Source: Apus apus (lineage: Eukaryota > Chordata > Aves > Apodiformes > Apodidae). From it: a stretch of DNA of 64,000 nucleotides. A model generated the notes under the pieces. It was not told where the DNA came from. It made no database searches and was given only the letters and a program-made list of their open reading frames with translations. The stretch covers positions 36,184,905-36,248,904 of the forward strand of contig NC_067312.1 of assembly GCF_020740795.1 (NCBI RefSeq), written 5' to 3'. Below are positions 1-35,465 of this stretch, in pieces. A program made the translations under genes and the position numbers. Position 1 is the stretch's first letter. Each line of letters starts with the position of its first letter.

Positions 1-1639
1 AATTTGCACTGGTTTAGAGACTGTTTCGAACTGTTGAAAGATGGCATCTATTTACTGTGCTTTGATTAACAAGTGTTTCTCTGGAATGGTTTTGTACATT
101 TGACAGATGTTTCTTGAGTTTAAAAGGGCACTCTGCATATTCTGAATTCTGTATAGATATCCTACACTAAGAAAAAAAAAATAATGTATTTCCCAAAATA
201 AAATATGTACGCATCCCATGTAAAAAAACAAACAAACAAAACAAAACAAAAAAACCACCAGTTGTTCAGGATTTTTGCCTTTGGAACTTACCTGCTTGGC
301 AGAACCTACTCTTAAATAGAAATTCAGCCAGCAGTTTGGTAAAAGCCTTTTTGGGAAATTGTTTCATACCAGCTCAGTGACTTCTAAATAGTGGAAAAGA
401 GCAGGAATGGTTGGAACAGGGGAAGAGGAAGAGAAAAGGTGGGTTTTACTTGTGGAGATTTGGTTCATGAAAGAGGATGGTTCTGTGGCACTTTCAGCAA
501 ACCATGGGGACCAGCAGAGGTAAGAAGAATTGAAAAACAGGCTGAGGAAGATACTGTTGAAGGGAATCACAGACTTGAAGTAATAACATCCTGATGATAG
601 AGCTGCTGCTCTCTGCTGACCAGGAAAAGCATCACGAATCAGTGGGTGGAAAGAGGCTGGTGGTTGTACTTGGTTGAACATTTCCCAGGAGTTCTTGTTT
701 GTCAGTGGATTTGTAATGGTGGCACACTGATGCTTCCAGTGATGCATCCAAGCTTGCAGGAGCCACTGATGGCCCTTCTGCCTATACTTACAGGTTTACA
801 TGCAGTTTCCAGATTATTTTCTATTAAAATTGGGCAGGCAGGGAGAGGCAAGTGAGGCTGAAATGAAATTTAAGCAGCAGAGTGTGTCAGTTATTGTTAA
901 ATGCTTCAGGCCTTCACAACTGAGTATCTTTCAAACTCCCTGTTGTATGGCAGTCAGTTCATTACTGTGTTAGTAAAAATAAGAATACTAGATCCTAAAG
1001 ACCTCTCTGACAAAGCTGTCATGCATAGCACAAACTGGTAGCTTGTGGACAAGATTAATAATAAACTCATCTTTTCAGGCCTGTTTTTAGGTAGGGAGCT
1101 CAGGAAGAGTTACTCTTTTGGAATTATAGTCTTGTCAGCATCACAATGATTTTGCTCTGCTTTCATCATTCCTGTCTTAATAATCCTGCCTGCTAAAAAT
1201 ATTACACTGCCTTCCTCATATGCTACCCTTAAGTGCCCTATTGAGAGAGGAGGATGAGGGACAGAGGGTGGGTGTAACAGAGGAGAACAAAAGCTTGCAT
1301 TTACAGAATGCCACAAGAAGTCTGAGCACAGGATTTGGGATTGAAGCTGTAGGGAGAATGAACCTGCTGTATCCTTTGACAGAATCAGATGGGAAACTTG
1401 AGGGAATGTAATGGTAGGAGAGAACAGAAGGAGTTGCATTGAGGAAGCTCTGATCCTTCATGTATTCAGAACTACATCAGAATACTCATTAGTGGTAGTT
1501 CTCCCTAGATCTGTAGAGACAAACTTCTGTCTACGGATAGGAGTTAAAAGTCACTAACTTGCCAAGCTGGAGAAAATCTGATGGGGTCCAAAAAAAGCCA
1601 TAAAGGTCCTGAGTCTATGTAGGAAAAATCTCACACAGT
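1..1639. other. Left-edge noncoding stretch, no gene recognised
   Basis: No reading frame here resembles a known protein and all open frames are short. An AATAAA hexamer lies at 197-202, followed by an A/C-rich run (about 220-256). In other vertebrates DENND4C lies on this side of RPS6 and converges with it, so the first few hundred bases could be the end of its 3' UTR. That is inference from gene order only; no DENND4C codon is visible. The rest appears to be unremarkable AT-rich spacer. Confidence 0.4.
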
Positions 1640-2260
1640 GATGCCTGCTGGGAGCAGAGCAACTGGAGATCATCTGGGTGGGGAAAGATCTAGGAGGGAC
1701 TACAATCTGACAGCAGAGTGCACTCAGAGCAAAGCAGTGTCCAGGGGTGAGATAGGCAGAGCATTGCCAGCAGCTGGAGGGAGGTCATCTTTGTCCTCTA
1801 CTCGGTGCTGGGACATGTCTGGGTATATGTCCAAATCTGGTCTGCCCAGTGCAAGACAGACTTAAACATCATGGAATGACTCCAGTGAAGGGCCACAAAG
1901 GTGAGAAATGGGTTGAAGCATCTGTCATACAAGGGGAAGCTGGCACTGTTCAGCATGGGGAAAGACGGGCATGGAAAAATCTCATCCATGGGTTTAAATA
2001 CCTGAAGGAGTGGGTGGGGAGTAGAGAAGACAAAGCTAGACTTTTCCCAGTGGTGCCCTATGCCAGAAGAGGCAGCACAAACTTCAGCTAGAGGAAAATC
2101 TGATTAAATGTTTTAACTGTGTGCATCATGAAACACTGCAATAGGTTACCTGGGAGATTGTGGAGTCTCCATCCTTTAAAAAAGGCTCAGACCTGACTGA
2201 CCCCCCAGCTTCAACAGGACTTTGCACTAGAGACTGCCAGGGTTGCCTACCAGTTTCAGT
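1640..2260 (+). repeat. Old CR1 LINE fragment, 3' part of ORF2
   Basis: The plus strand follows the CR1 ORF2 C-terminal region in order: the segment on repeated use of the reading frame before the 'cctctactcggtgctgg' phrase at about 1796, then the 'ccagtgaagggccacaaagg' phrase near 1881, then the segment equivalent to 'gttcagcatggggaaag', and the 'ggttacctgggagattgtgg' phrase near 2144. Many substitutions, indels and stops break the frame, so this is an old, inactive copy. The right end is diffuse; the usual ATTCTATG tail is missing. Boundaries are judged by eye and may be off by tens of bases. Confidence 0.7.
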
Positions 2261-2539
2261 GGCTCTGTGGGGATGGGTGGCAGCCAGAAACTGCTGGAAG
2301 GAGCAGAGACTGTTTTTGTCTCGATACCAGAGGAGTTTACAGGGCTGTTCCACAATTTTTATTTTCCTCCACTTGGAAAGGACCTTTCTGTGTCATCTGG
2401 CAGCCACCAGCTCCTTGGCACCCCTCATCACCACCTCACCCCTGTCCCCCATCGCATATTCTCTGCAGGACTTGCCCTGGCACAGCTCCTCTCTGCTGCA
2501 CGTGAACCCCTCTGAGGTAGAGTATCTTCCCTGTGCTCC

Positions 2540-3660
2540 CCAGGGCTGCTCATCCTCTACCTCACTGCTCTGTGACCCCTTCTGCAGCAAACCTGGCCAT
2601 GCAAGGTCAGGAGAGGGACAGAAGGTGGCTGCTAGGTTTGGCACAAAGAGCTGCTGCTGGGTCCCAAAGAAGGACCCAGTGTCATGAAAGGCCAAAGCTC
2701 AAAGCAAAATTGGACTGGATTTTTAAAGTATGTTAATATCAAGAGGAGGTCTAAAGGAAAAATGGGGCTAATACTTGGTGCACAGATGATGACTTTAAGG
2801 AGCATGTTGTCCCACCATCTGCGGCATCATCAGTCATTGGCCAGCAGGCAGGAGGAGCTCCTGGCCATCCCGCTGCCCACAGCCCTGCATCACCCCCACC
2901 ACAGTCTGCAGGGATGGTGCCCAGGGCTTCTCTGGCTGGCCTCCAGCCCAAAACCTGGGCATCCCTTTTCCAGAACCACCCTGCTCTCCTCCAGCTCCTT
3001 CTGCCTTGGCTGTGTCAGGAGCTGAGACTGGTGTTTGGAAACCGGCATTCACGGGCAGCCCTAGGGGAGAACCTCATCGTGCCCCTCCTGGTGCTCTTTG
3101 GCCTGGATGAAGATCTGCTGGTTGCGTTGATGGGGGCTTCCCTCAAAAAACTCTGCCCAGGGGAGGGAGGGCAGCCCCGGGGCTGCTGGCCCTGCTGTCT
3201 TCTGAGGAGGGTCTCCCACACCTGGCCTGGCCACCTCCGGCAGCCCTGACACAACCAGTGCAGACCACCTCTCCAGGTCCTCAGCAGCTGCATTTTCTGG
3301 GGGTCCCCTTCCCTCTGCCCATCTTCCTCTGTGCGGGGAGCAAGAAGAGCCCTGGGAGGAGCCTCGGGAGGGGCTCCAGGTGTAGCCCCAGGCTACCGCG
3401 GCACAACCATCTGCTTTCAGCTGGGGCAGAGAATGCTCCCCTGCGGGGCCACAGCAACCCTTGAAGAGGAGGGCCAGCAGCCCTGAGCCCTCTTCTCCAG
3501 TGGAGAAGGGGTCACACCACTGGAAGCACTGAAAGAGCACCCCAGAGGATGCTGAAACCAGAGCTGAGCCAGCAGATGGGGCATGCCCCAGACCTGGAAG
3601 TGCTCCCAGCCCTCTGAAGTGTCTTTATCAGGCAGTAAAAGAAAATAAAGTCCTCAAAAA
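2540..3660 (+). pseudogene. Topors-like (RING E3 family) retrogene remnant
   Basis: This GC-rich block resembles the Topors-like single-exon family that is expanded in birds. In frame from 2785 it reads DDDFKEHVVPP, then SSVIGQQAGGAPG, then a helical block from about 2950 with WASLF, LLPWLCQELRLVFG and LFGLDEDLLV, which is the family's conserved central region. The frame then shifts by one; from about 3150 the second frame carries a Pro/Ser/Gly-rich tail ending in a basic KRRASSPEPSSP motif and a stop at 3530-3532. Breaks: TAA at 2734 and 2752, a TGA near 3202, a TAG near 3383, and an apparent deletion after residue block ASLKK. The RING region expected at about 2550-2700 is too decayed to trace its Cys/His pattern. 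An AATAAA at 3644-3649 lies about 110 bases after the stop. Family recognition is from memory of the avian Topors-like pattern, not a search. An alternative is a working gene with introns, but the paired stops and shift argue against it. Confidence 0.6.
3644..3649 (+). promoter_or_regulatory. AATAAA polyadenylation signal of the Topors-like remnant
   Basis: A perfect AATAAA occurs about 110 bases after the C-terminal stop of the Topors-like remnant, at a normal distance for a compact 3' UTR. It could equally be chance in AT-rich sequence. Confidence 0.35.
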
Positions 3661-4699
3661 TGCGGTAAAAGTCTTGGTGTTAATAACAAGGGGCATGCTA
3701 TCCCCACACATGATGCTTTCTCCCCATTTTCCTTGGGCTATGCCCACATTTTCCCCTTATTACCCATTGCAGAGTGCCCTGGGGCCTCCCATCACACTGG
3801 TCATGCACAGCCTTATTGCCCTGCTTTGACTGTCATGGCTATAGACCTGTGCCCTCAGCACTCTCAGAGTGCATTTTTCCCCAGAGTGCAGCAACAGATG
3901 TCTTGGCTCTGTCTCTTTCCCTTGAGCCAAGATGCTATGGCCTTTTCCCCTAATTCTAGCACCATGGGGCCTGGCCTTATGGACCAGAGGGACCTCTGCA
4001 CTGATGGCAGTGCCATTCAGTCAGGTTGTCTGGTCTTGCTGGGACTTATTCCCCCTCATTCAGGTGTTAGAGGACTCAAGATTCATTAGCTGCTGCGATC
4101 TAGCACATTTTCTTTCCACTCCTTCAGATCTAGTCTTGGTGCTGGCATTTCTTCCTTGTTTAGTTTTCCTCAAGGTATTTTCATCTGGCATTTTTTCCCT
4201 TTTTTTCCTCTAGTGTTGTACTCTCTGAATTCATACTTTGCCTGTTAAAACTGATTCCTTAATATTAAAGTTACATGTGGTCTGTTCCATTGGGTTGAGG
4301 TGAGGTCAATAGCAACCTCTCTCCTTCTGTAACCAGTGTCTGCTACTCATGCAGAAACTTCTGAGGTGTCTCTGAGTTTGCAAATGAGCTTCAGGCTTGC
4401 TAAAAAATGTTGCCCTTGAAGAACAGAAATTCTGCATAAAATGCCTGTTAAATCAAGAGGAAGCTGCTGCTCCCGGGTAGCACTTCTTGTTCGCCATTGT
4501 TTTATATCATAGGTATTGAAGAGCTTTTGAGGTGTTAAAGAGACTTCTGCAGCTGCTGCCATCGCAAGGTTTTATTGCAGACCCTTCTGTAGCAAAGTCA
4601 CAAAGTGCTCAAGGGCAGAGGGTGAGCTACAGCATTATGCACTTCTGAGCTGGGGATTTGATTCACCCATGACCTGAAGCCATGGTGAAAGCAGGTGAC
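3661..4699. other. Noncoding spacer, nothing recognised
   Basis: The first half (about 3700-4220) is pyrimidine-rich on the plus strand with several short open frames that do not resemble known proteins. The second half is AT-richer. No RNA gene, known repeat or conserved motif was recognised. Confidence 0.4.
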
Positions 4700-4886
4700 T
4701 GGGAAAATCCAGTATGGATTTACCAAAGGCAAATCATGTCAGACTAACTTACTTACCCACTACAACAAAGTAACATCTTCTGTCAATATGCAGAGCACAG
4801 TAGATGTTGCATACCTGGGCTTCAGCAAAGCGTTCAACATCATTTCCTACAGCCTCCTCCTGGACAAACTGTCAAGATGCAGATTG

Positions 4887-4891
4887 GATGG
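4887..4891 (+). repeat. Target-site duplication, left copy (GATGG)
   Basis: GATGG directly abuts the TG end of the LTR. The identical right copy is at 5651-5655. Confidence 0.75.
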
Positions 4892-5650
4892 TGTCACAAC
4901 ATGAGTAGGGCAACGCAGGGAGATTCAGATTGGAGCCCCTTGCTTTCTAGACTCCTTCTGAGAGGAGCCTCAGTGCAACTGGATCCGACCTTGGTCTCAG
5001 ACCTGGCCCTTTGAGGGAGAGTAATAAAAATGTCATGGTCTGAGGAAATGCTCGACTGCTGATACCGCTTAATCAGATTGAGGTGAAAGGACACTCAAGG
5101 TCTGTATTTGAATATTAGGTTTACTTACAGCTATAGAAGGAATATGGATACTTCAATTATTATCTTAGGCTGCATGATCATAAAGGCTAACATTTAGATC
5201 ACAAGAGTACAACACATGTATGTTTATGCTGCGCAACCTGAGAAAAAAACCCGTGGTTAGGCCTTGCATTACTTAATGATGTTAGGAGGGAAGAGGGAGT
5301 AGGTGAAGAAGAATTTAGAGATAGAAAATCATCAGTCCTGGATCCAGTGTTGGATCAGCCAACAGCAGAGTTGGTGTCAGTGAGGCTCCCAAAGCCCACC
5401 ACTGCAGCCCTGTTTTATAGGCCTAGTTTCCTTGTTTTGCAAGGATGAGCAAGTGTGACTGAGTAATAAGGCTCAGCAGCTGGAGAGGACCTCTGCCCCC
5501 TCCACCCTTATCCCAGTCGCTGTACATGCAGCCATCAGCATGGTCTCCATCCTCTCAGGCAGGCCTTTTGGGATGCAAATGAGACTTTGTTTAGGGTTTA
5601 CAATGGTGTTTTGACACCTATTCATAGGTTCTGAGGGCTGGTCCCTCACA
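4892..5650 (-). mobile_element. Solo LTR of an endogenous retrovirus, 759 bp
   Basis: The element starts TGTCACAAC and ends CCTCACA on the plus strand, giving the TG...CA ends of an LTR. It is flanked by a perfect 5-base direct repeat GATGG at 4887-4891 and 5651-5655, and it interrupts a CR1. No internal retroviral region is present, so it is a solo LTR left by recombination. The minus strand reads TGTGAGGGACC at the start, has a TATAAAA box at 5413-5419 and ends GTTGTGACA, which favours the minus orientation. Five-base duplications are typical of ERVL-type (class III) elements, but the family cannot be named without a library search. There are no coding frames of note. Confidence 0.78.
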
Positions 5651-5655
5651 GATGG
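5651..5655 (+). repeat. Target-site duplication, right copy (GATGG)
   Basis: GATGG directly follows the CA end of the LTR, after which the interrupted CR1 sequence resumes. Confidence 0.75.
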
Positions 5656-6825
5656 GTGGTCTGCAAGATGGACAGAAAATTGTCACAGCCACCACATTCA
5701 GAGGATGGTGATCAATGTTTTTTACTCAGGCTGGCAGCCTGTCACAAGCAGGGCTCCTCAGGGATCAATACCAGGCCCCATACTGTTCAACATCTTAACA
5801 ATACGGACAATGGGACTGAAAGCACCCTCCTCATGTCTGCTGATGACATTAAACTGGGTGGTGAGGTGGACACATCAGCCATCTTCCAGAGCAACCTGGA
5901 CAAGCTGTAAGAGTGGGCTGGCAAGGACTGGGTGAAGTTTAACAAAGTGTGAAGTCCTGCATCTGGGATGACATAACCAAGAGCCCAGTGCAGGCCATGA
6001 TCTGTGTGGCTGGGGAGCAATCTTGCTGATAGGGACTTGTGGGTCCTGGTGAACAAGCTGAACATGTGTCAGCCACTGTGGCAACCAACGCAAATCGAAT
6101 CCTGAGCTGCATCTGTAGGGGCACAACTAGCAGAGATAAGAAGACAACTAGCAGAGATAAGAGACTTGATCATCTCACTTTACTCAGCACCTGTTGGACC
6201 ACAGCTGGAGTACTGGGTTCAGATCTAGTGTCCACAGTTCAAGGAAAATGCAGACTACTGCACAGTGAGGAAAGACTGAAGGAAAGGCAGAGACCTGGGG
6301 ATATTTAGTCTTCAGAAGACTAAGAGGGGACCTTATTAATATCTACAAATATCTGAAGGGTGGATGTCAAGAATGTACCAGTCTTTTCAGTGGTGGCCTG
6401 TGATAGGACGAGGGGAAATGGCACCAAGTTGCAATACAGGAAGTTCCACCTCAACAAGTGGAAAAACTTCTTTACTGTGAGGGTTACAGAGCACTGGAAC
6501 AGGCTGCCCAGAGAGGCTGTGGAGTCTCCTTCTCTGGAGACTTTCAAGACCCATCTGGACATGTTCCAGTATGACCTTCCCTACGTGTTCCTGCTGCAGC
6601 AGGAGGGTTGGACTTGATCTTCAGAGATCCCTTCCAACTCCTATGATTCTATGACTTTGCTCTTCTCACCCTGAAGACAACTTTGGAGACTTTGCCACAT
6701 ACTTACGGCACAGCTTCTCAAGGAGCCACATAGGGCAACAGATAGAAGTTCTACCAGGAGAGCTTCACTTCAGTACAAGAATTATTTTTTTTTATCTTGA
6801 CAACAATCAATTACCAGAACAATCT

Positions 6826-6972
6826 ATCTAGGGTCATGGTAGAGTACCTTTCACTGGAGGTTTTCAAGACAGGTGCAAGATAAACCTCACCTAGGTTCCC
6901 ATACTCATAAGGTTGGACCAGATGATCTGTCAAGGTCCCTTCCAACCTGGGTTGTTCTACAATTCTGATTCC
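6826..6972 (+). repeat. Short CR1 3'-end fragment
   Basis: The phrase 'ggttggaccagatgatctg' near 6911 and the following 'cccttccaacctgggttgtt' are the diagnostic CR1 3' UTR. It is preceded by a short piece of the ORF2 C terminus ('cactggaggttttcaagac'). It is a separate copy from the CR1 that ends at about 6657. Confidence 0.75.
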
Positions 6973-8378
6973 AAGGCATGGTATGCCTGATTTGCACTTA
7001 CAAAGCCAGGACTGGAGGAGGAAGCAGCAGAACCACAACCAAAGACTCAAAGAAATAAGTGATGGAAAGCACTGCAGGGAAGTCTTTCTCTCATTGGAGA
7101 TTAGACTATGCATCTCTCAATGCCGTGCACTGACAGTTAAGACAAAAATAACCATCACCCCAATCCACTTTTTTCACCTATTAATACAGCTGGGTACTAA
7201 TTGCACCACTTCACAGAAAGACCTACTAGCAGCCTTTGTGAGCAGGCCATCCTTGTGATAACACAGGTCTCTTCAGGACACACTAAACTCAGTGCTTTGT
7301 GACCCTAACTAGAGTCAAGTGCCTCTTAATCACATGCAAGTACCAGTTACTAGGATGCAGAAGAGAAGGCTAGACAGCATCAAGATATTAACCACGTTTC
7401 TCTTCTGCATGCAAGTAAAATTCTCAGCATTTTGAATTAAATGCTGATACCGTATCTAACGACGAGACCCCCTTTTTGCTTGACAGTGCCTGCTGGTATC
7501 TGCACAGGTTGTTTCAGTAAGCAGATTAAGAATGTACTTTGAAGCATATTTGACTGCCAGACCATAAACAGATGTGTCCATTTTCTCCATATCAATTTTT
7601 GCAGCTGAGGGACTAACATTCAATTTTAAGTGGATTTGTGAAAGGTACCTCTTCCTGCTGATTATGTAGCGATTTGTCATTCAAAAATAGTCTATTACTC
7701 TTCTACCTCAAGAGTTATTCAGTTAAAAGACAATTTAAATGGAAGCTTGGAGTAACTGTTTTGCCAATTCTCCTGGTCTGTGGCTTCTACTGCACACACA
7801 TGCTTCATGCCAAATTCTACCCAGCAGCCACCAGTATCCCTTCACCCTAATACAAGAGAAAAGTTCAACAACTGCAATTTGATCCTTCTGTGCTCACAAC
7901 CTACTGCCAGCAAGTCACATGTTCTGGAACTCTCAATTTCAAGTACAGATTCTACATTCCACGTATTAAAAAACTGATTCTAGGCAGTGAGGTGCGGCCC
8001 TGACTTGCCACTCCACACAGAAAGGAAAAAACACACACAAAACTAAACTTAAGGCTGTGAGATTGCAGTCTTCATACTGGAAATAGAAACAACTATCCCC
8101 CACAAAAAATGGGAGGTGGACCCCAAGTGCTATGCTAGGAAGAATTAAGACAATCTATTTGGCCACAGACCATTCTAATATTTAACACTTCACATACATT
8201 TGTAAGTCAGAGCAGAATTCCCATCACTCCTACCTGCACAAACTGAGTACATAAAGGCTACTGTGAAGCTTTTAATCCTTGAGTGAAACTCCTCAGTCAG
8301 ACCTTTTAATGGATGGCTTACTTCTACATTCAATATTCAGTACTAATTTAAAGAGCAGAATGCTGAAACACTTTAAAG
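6973..8378. other. Noncoding spacer downstream of RPS6, nothing recognised
   Basis: Only short open frames occur, none resembling a known protein on either strand. No structured RNA or repeat family was identified. The stretch separates the CR1 scraps from the 3' end of RPS6. Confidence 0.4.
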
Positions 8379-8600
8379 AATCATAGTACATTTTCAGTTG
8401 GAAAGGACCCATAAGGACCCTCAAGTCCATTCACCTGCTCCTCAGAGTATCTAAACTATACAACTAAGAGCATCATGCAGATATTCCCTGAACTTGTGAC
8501 AGGCTTGGTTCTGTGACTCCTTCCCTAGGGAGCCTGTTCCAGTGACTGAGTTCTACCCACAACTTCTGAAGATCAGCCTAAGTTTAGTTCCTGGGGACAC
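8379..8600 (-). repeat. Divergent CR1 3'-end fragment
   Basis: On the plus strand 'agaatcatagtacattttcagttggaaagg' type sequence at 8384-8407, followed by 'caagtccattcacctgctcc' and 'gggagcctgttccagtgac', is the reverse complement of the CR1 tail and ORF2 C terminus. It is strongly diverged. Confidence 0.7.
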
Positions 8601-8829
8601 AGTTGAACCATCATATGATTGTGATGTTACAGCTAAATCCTGCTTGTAGAAAAATTATTATGAACTGTAATTTCTCACTAAAGACATGAAAAATGTTCTC
8701 AAGTTCTCAAAAGAGAACTGGAGACCAAGGCTTGTGGCTCCCGTTTAGTCAGTCTAGAATACTATTTAAGAGATGGCCTGTAACGATATGCACTGGAAGC
8801 CTCATACTGAAAGTTAACCACAAAAAGGG

Positions 8830-8835
8830 TTTATT
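8830..8835 (-). promoter_or_regulatory. RPS6: RPS6 polyadenylation signal
   Basis: AATAAA on the minus strand, 20 bases after the RPS6 stop codon. This gives the very short 3' UTR that is usual for ribosomal protein genes; cleavage is expected near 8810. Confidence 0.85.
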
Positions 8836-8854
8836 TTAGTATCATATCCATCTT

Positions 8855-13640
<4,786 letters not shown>

Positions 13641-13660
13641 CCTCGCTCGGCGGCGCCGCC

Positions 13661-13719
13661 ACGGGAAAAGATCGCGCTTCCGCCCGCAGCCTTACATATA
13701 TCCGGCGGCTCTCGCGAGA
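13661..13719 (-). promoter_or_regulatory. RPS6: RPS6 core promoter
   Basis: Reading the minus strand: a perfect TCTCGCGAGA palindrome (13710-13719), a TATA-like TATATGTAA (about 13693-13701), an ETS/GABP-type CGGAAG (13677-13682), and a pyrimidine start CTTTTCCC (13670-13663) that fits a 5' terminal oligopyrimidine (TOP) transcription start. The TATA-like element lies about 25-30 bases upstream of the predicted start. TOP starts give growth- and mTOR-controlled translation to ribosomal protein mRNAs. The exact start is inferred. Confidence 0.75.
13710..13719. promoter_or_regulatory. TCTCGCGAGA palindrome (BANP-type CGCG element)
   Basis: A perfect ten-base palindrome. This motif is the known site of the CpG-island activator BANP and is enriched at housekeeping and divergent promoters. 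It lies 40 bases upstream of the predicted RPS6 start and 704 bases before the ACER2 ATG. Confidence 0.75.
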
Positions 13720-13754
13720 TCTGTGCCTCCCGCGTCCCGCGTGACCGGGGCTAC

Positions 13755-13759
13755 CCAAT
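13755..13759 (+). promoter_or_regulatory. CCAAT box between RPS6 and ACER2
   Basis: CCAAT followed by GGCGGGC, about 85 bases upstream of the RPS6 start (read as ATTGG from its strand), a usual NF-Y position. Confidence 0.5.
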
Positions 13760-14146
13760 GGCGGGCGAGGGTTTGCCGGCCGAGGGGCGGGGAGGGGCCG
13801 GCTCTGCTCGCCGGCGGCGGAGCGCTCCGCCGTGCTGCGGCTCCCGCGGGCTGGCGGCAGGGCACGTCCCTCGCCGCAGGTGCTAAGACCGAGAAAAGAG
13901 TTCCCGCGGCGGCGGTGGGGGCGGCCGGGGCCTCCGAGCCAGCCCGGCAGGGCCTGAGGCTGAAGGGTAAGCGGGGACCGCTCCCCTCGCTGCCCCGCTC
14001 GCCGCCACATCCGTTCCCCGCCGGCAGGACAGCGGCCGCGGGGCGGTGGCGGGGCCCGCTCTGCTGCTGGGGACGCGCAGGAGAAGCCCGGGCCCCGCCG
14101 GGGCCGCCCGGCCAGGTGTTGGGCCCAGTGCTCTTGTGGCGTACAC

Positions 14147-14148
14147 GG

Positions 14149-14194
<46 letters not shown>
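14147..14194 (+). repeat. (GGCA)12 microsatellite upstream of ACER2
   Basis: Twelve perfect GGCA units inside the CpG island, ending 228 bases before the ACER2 start codon. Depending on the ACER2 start site it lies in the promoter or the 5' UTR. Confidence 0.95.
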
Positions 14195-14197
<3 letters not shown>

Positions 14198-14403
14198 GAC
14201 GGCTGCGCGGGGCAGCCGGCTGCTGGAAGCCGCCGAGAAAAGGAGGATGGGTCGCGTGGGCCGGCGCGGCCCCGGCGCTCCGCTCGCCGCCGGGCGGCAC
14301 CCGGGGCGGGCCTGGCGGGGCCGCTCGGCAGCCGCGGGGAGGCCGCCCCGCCCCTCGCGCGGCCCCGGGAGGCGGGCGCGGCGCCGGCCCCTCCGGCAGC
14401 GGC

Positions 14404-14418
14404 GGGCGGGCGGGCGGG
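14404..14418 (+). promoter_or_regulatory. ACER2: G-quadruplex motif next to the ACER2 start codon
   Basis: Four GGG runs separated by single C residues, the tightest loop arrangement for an intramolecular quadruplex, ending 4 bases before the ATG at 14423. On the coding strand it would also form in the mRNA leader. Confidence 0.7.
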
Positions 14419-14422
14419 AGCC

Positions 14423-35465
<21,043 letters not shown>

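Larger units (their letters stand above)
4700..6657 (+). repeat. CR1 LINE fragment split by an LTR insertion
   Basis: The left part (4700-4891) matches the reverse-transcriptase segment of CR1 ORF2: GFTKGKSCQTNLL, then AYLGFSKAFNII, a decayed form of the DFSKAFD motif. The right part (5651-6657) resumes with the segment equivalent to SGVPQGSILGPILFN near 5750, the SADDIKLGG (catalytic ADD) block near 5840, and the C-terminal [24 protein letters not shown] block near 6490-6560. It ends in the CR1 tail 'ctatgattctatgac'. Frameshifts and stops show it is dead. Its two halves join naturally when the LTR at 4892-5650 and one target-site copy are removed. A 21-base tandem duplication sits at 6123-6161. 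Confidence 0.85.

Noticed and set aside
2160-2695. Overlapping open frames on both strands near the old CR1
   Set aside because: They cross the CR1 edge and the decayed Topors-like region and show no coherent protein of their own.
3061-3540. A 159-codon minus-strand frame
   Set aside because: It is the antisense shadow of the Topors-like remnant; the plus strand explains the sequence better.
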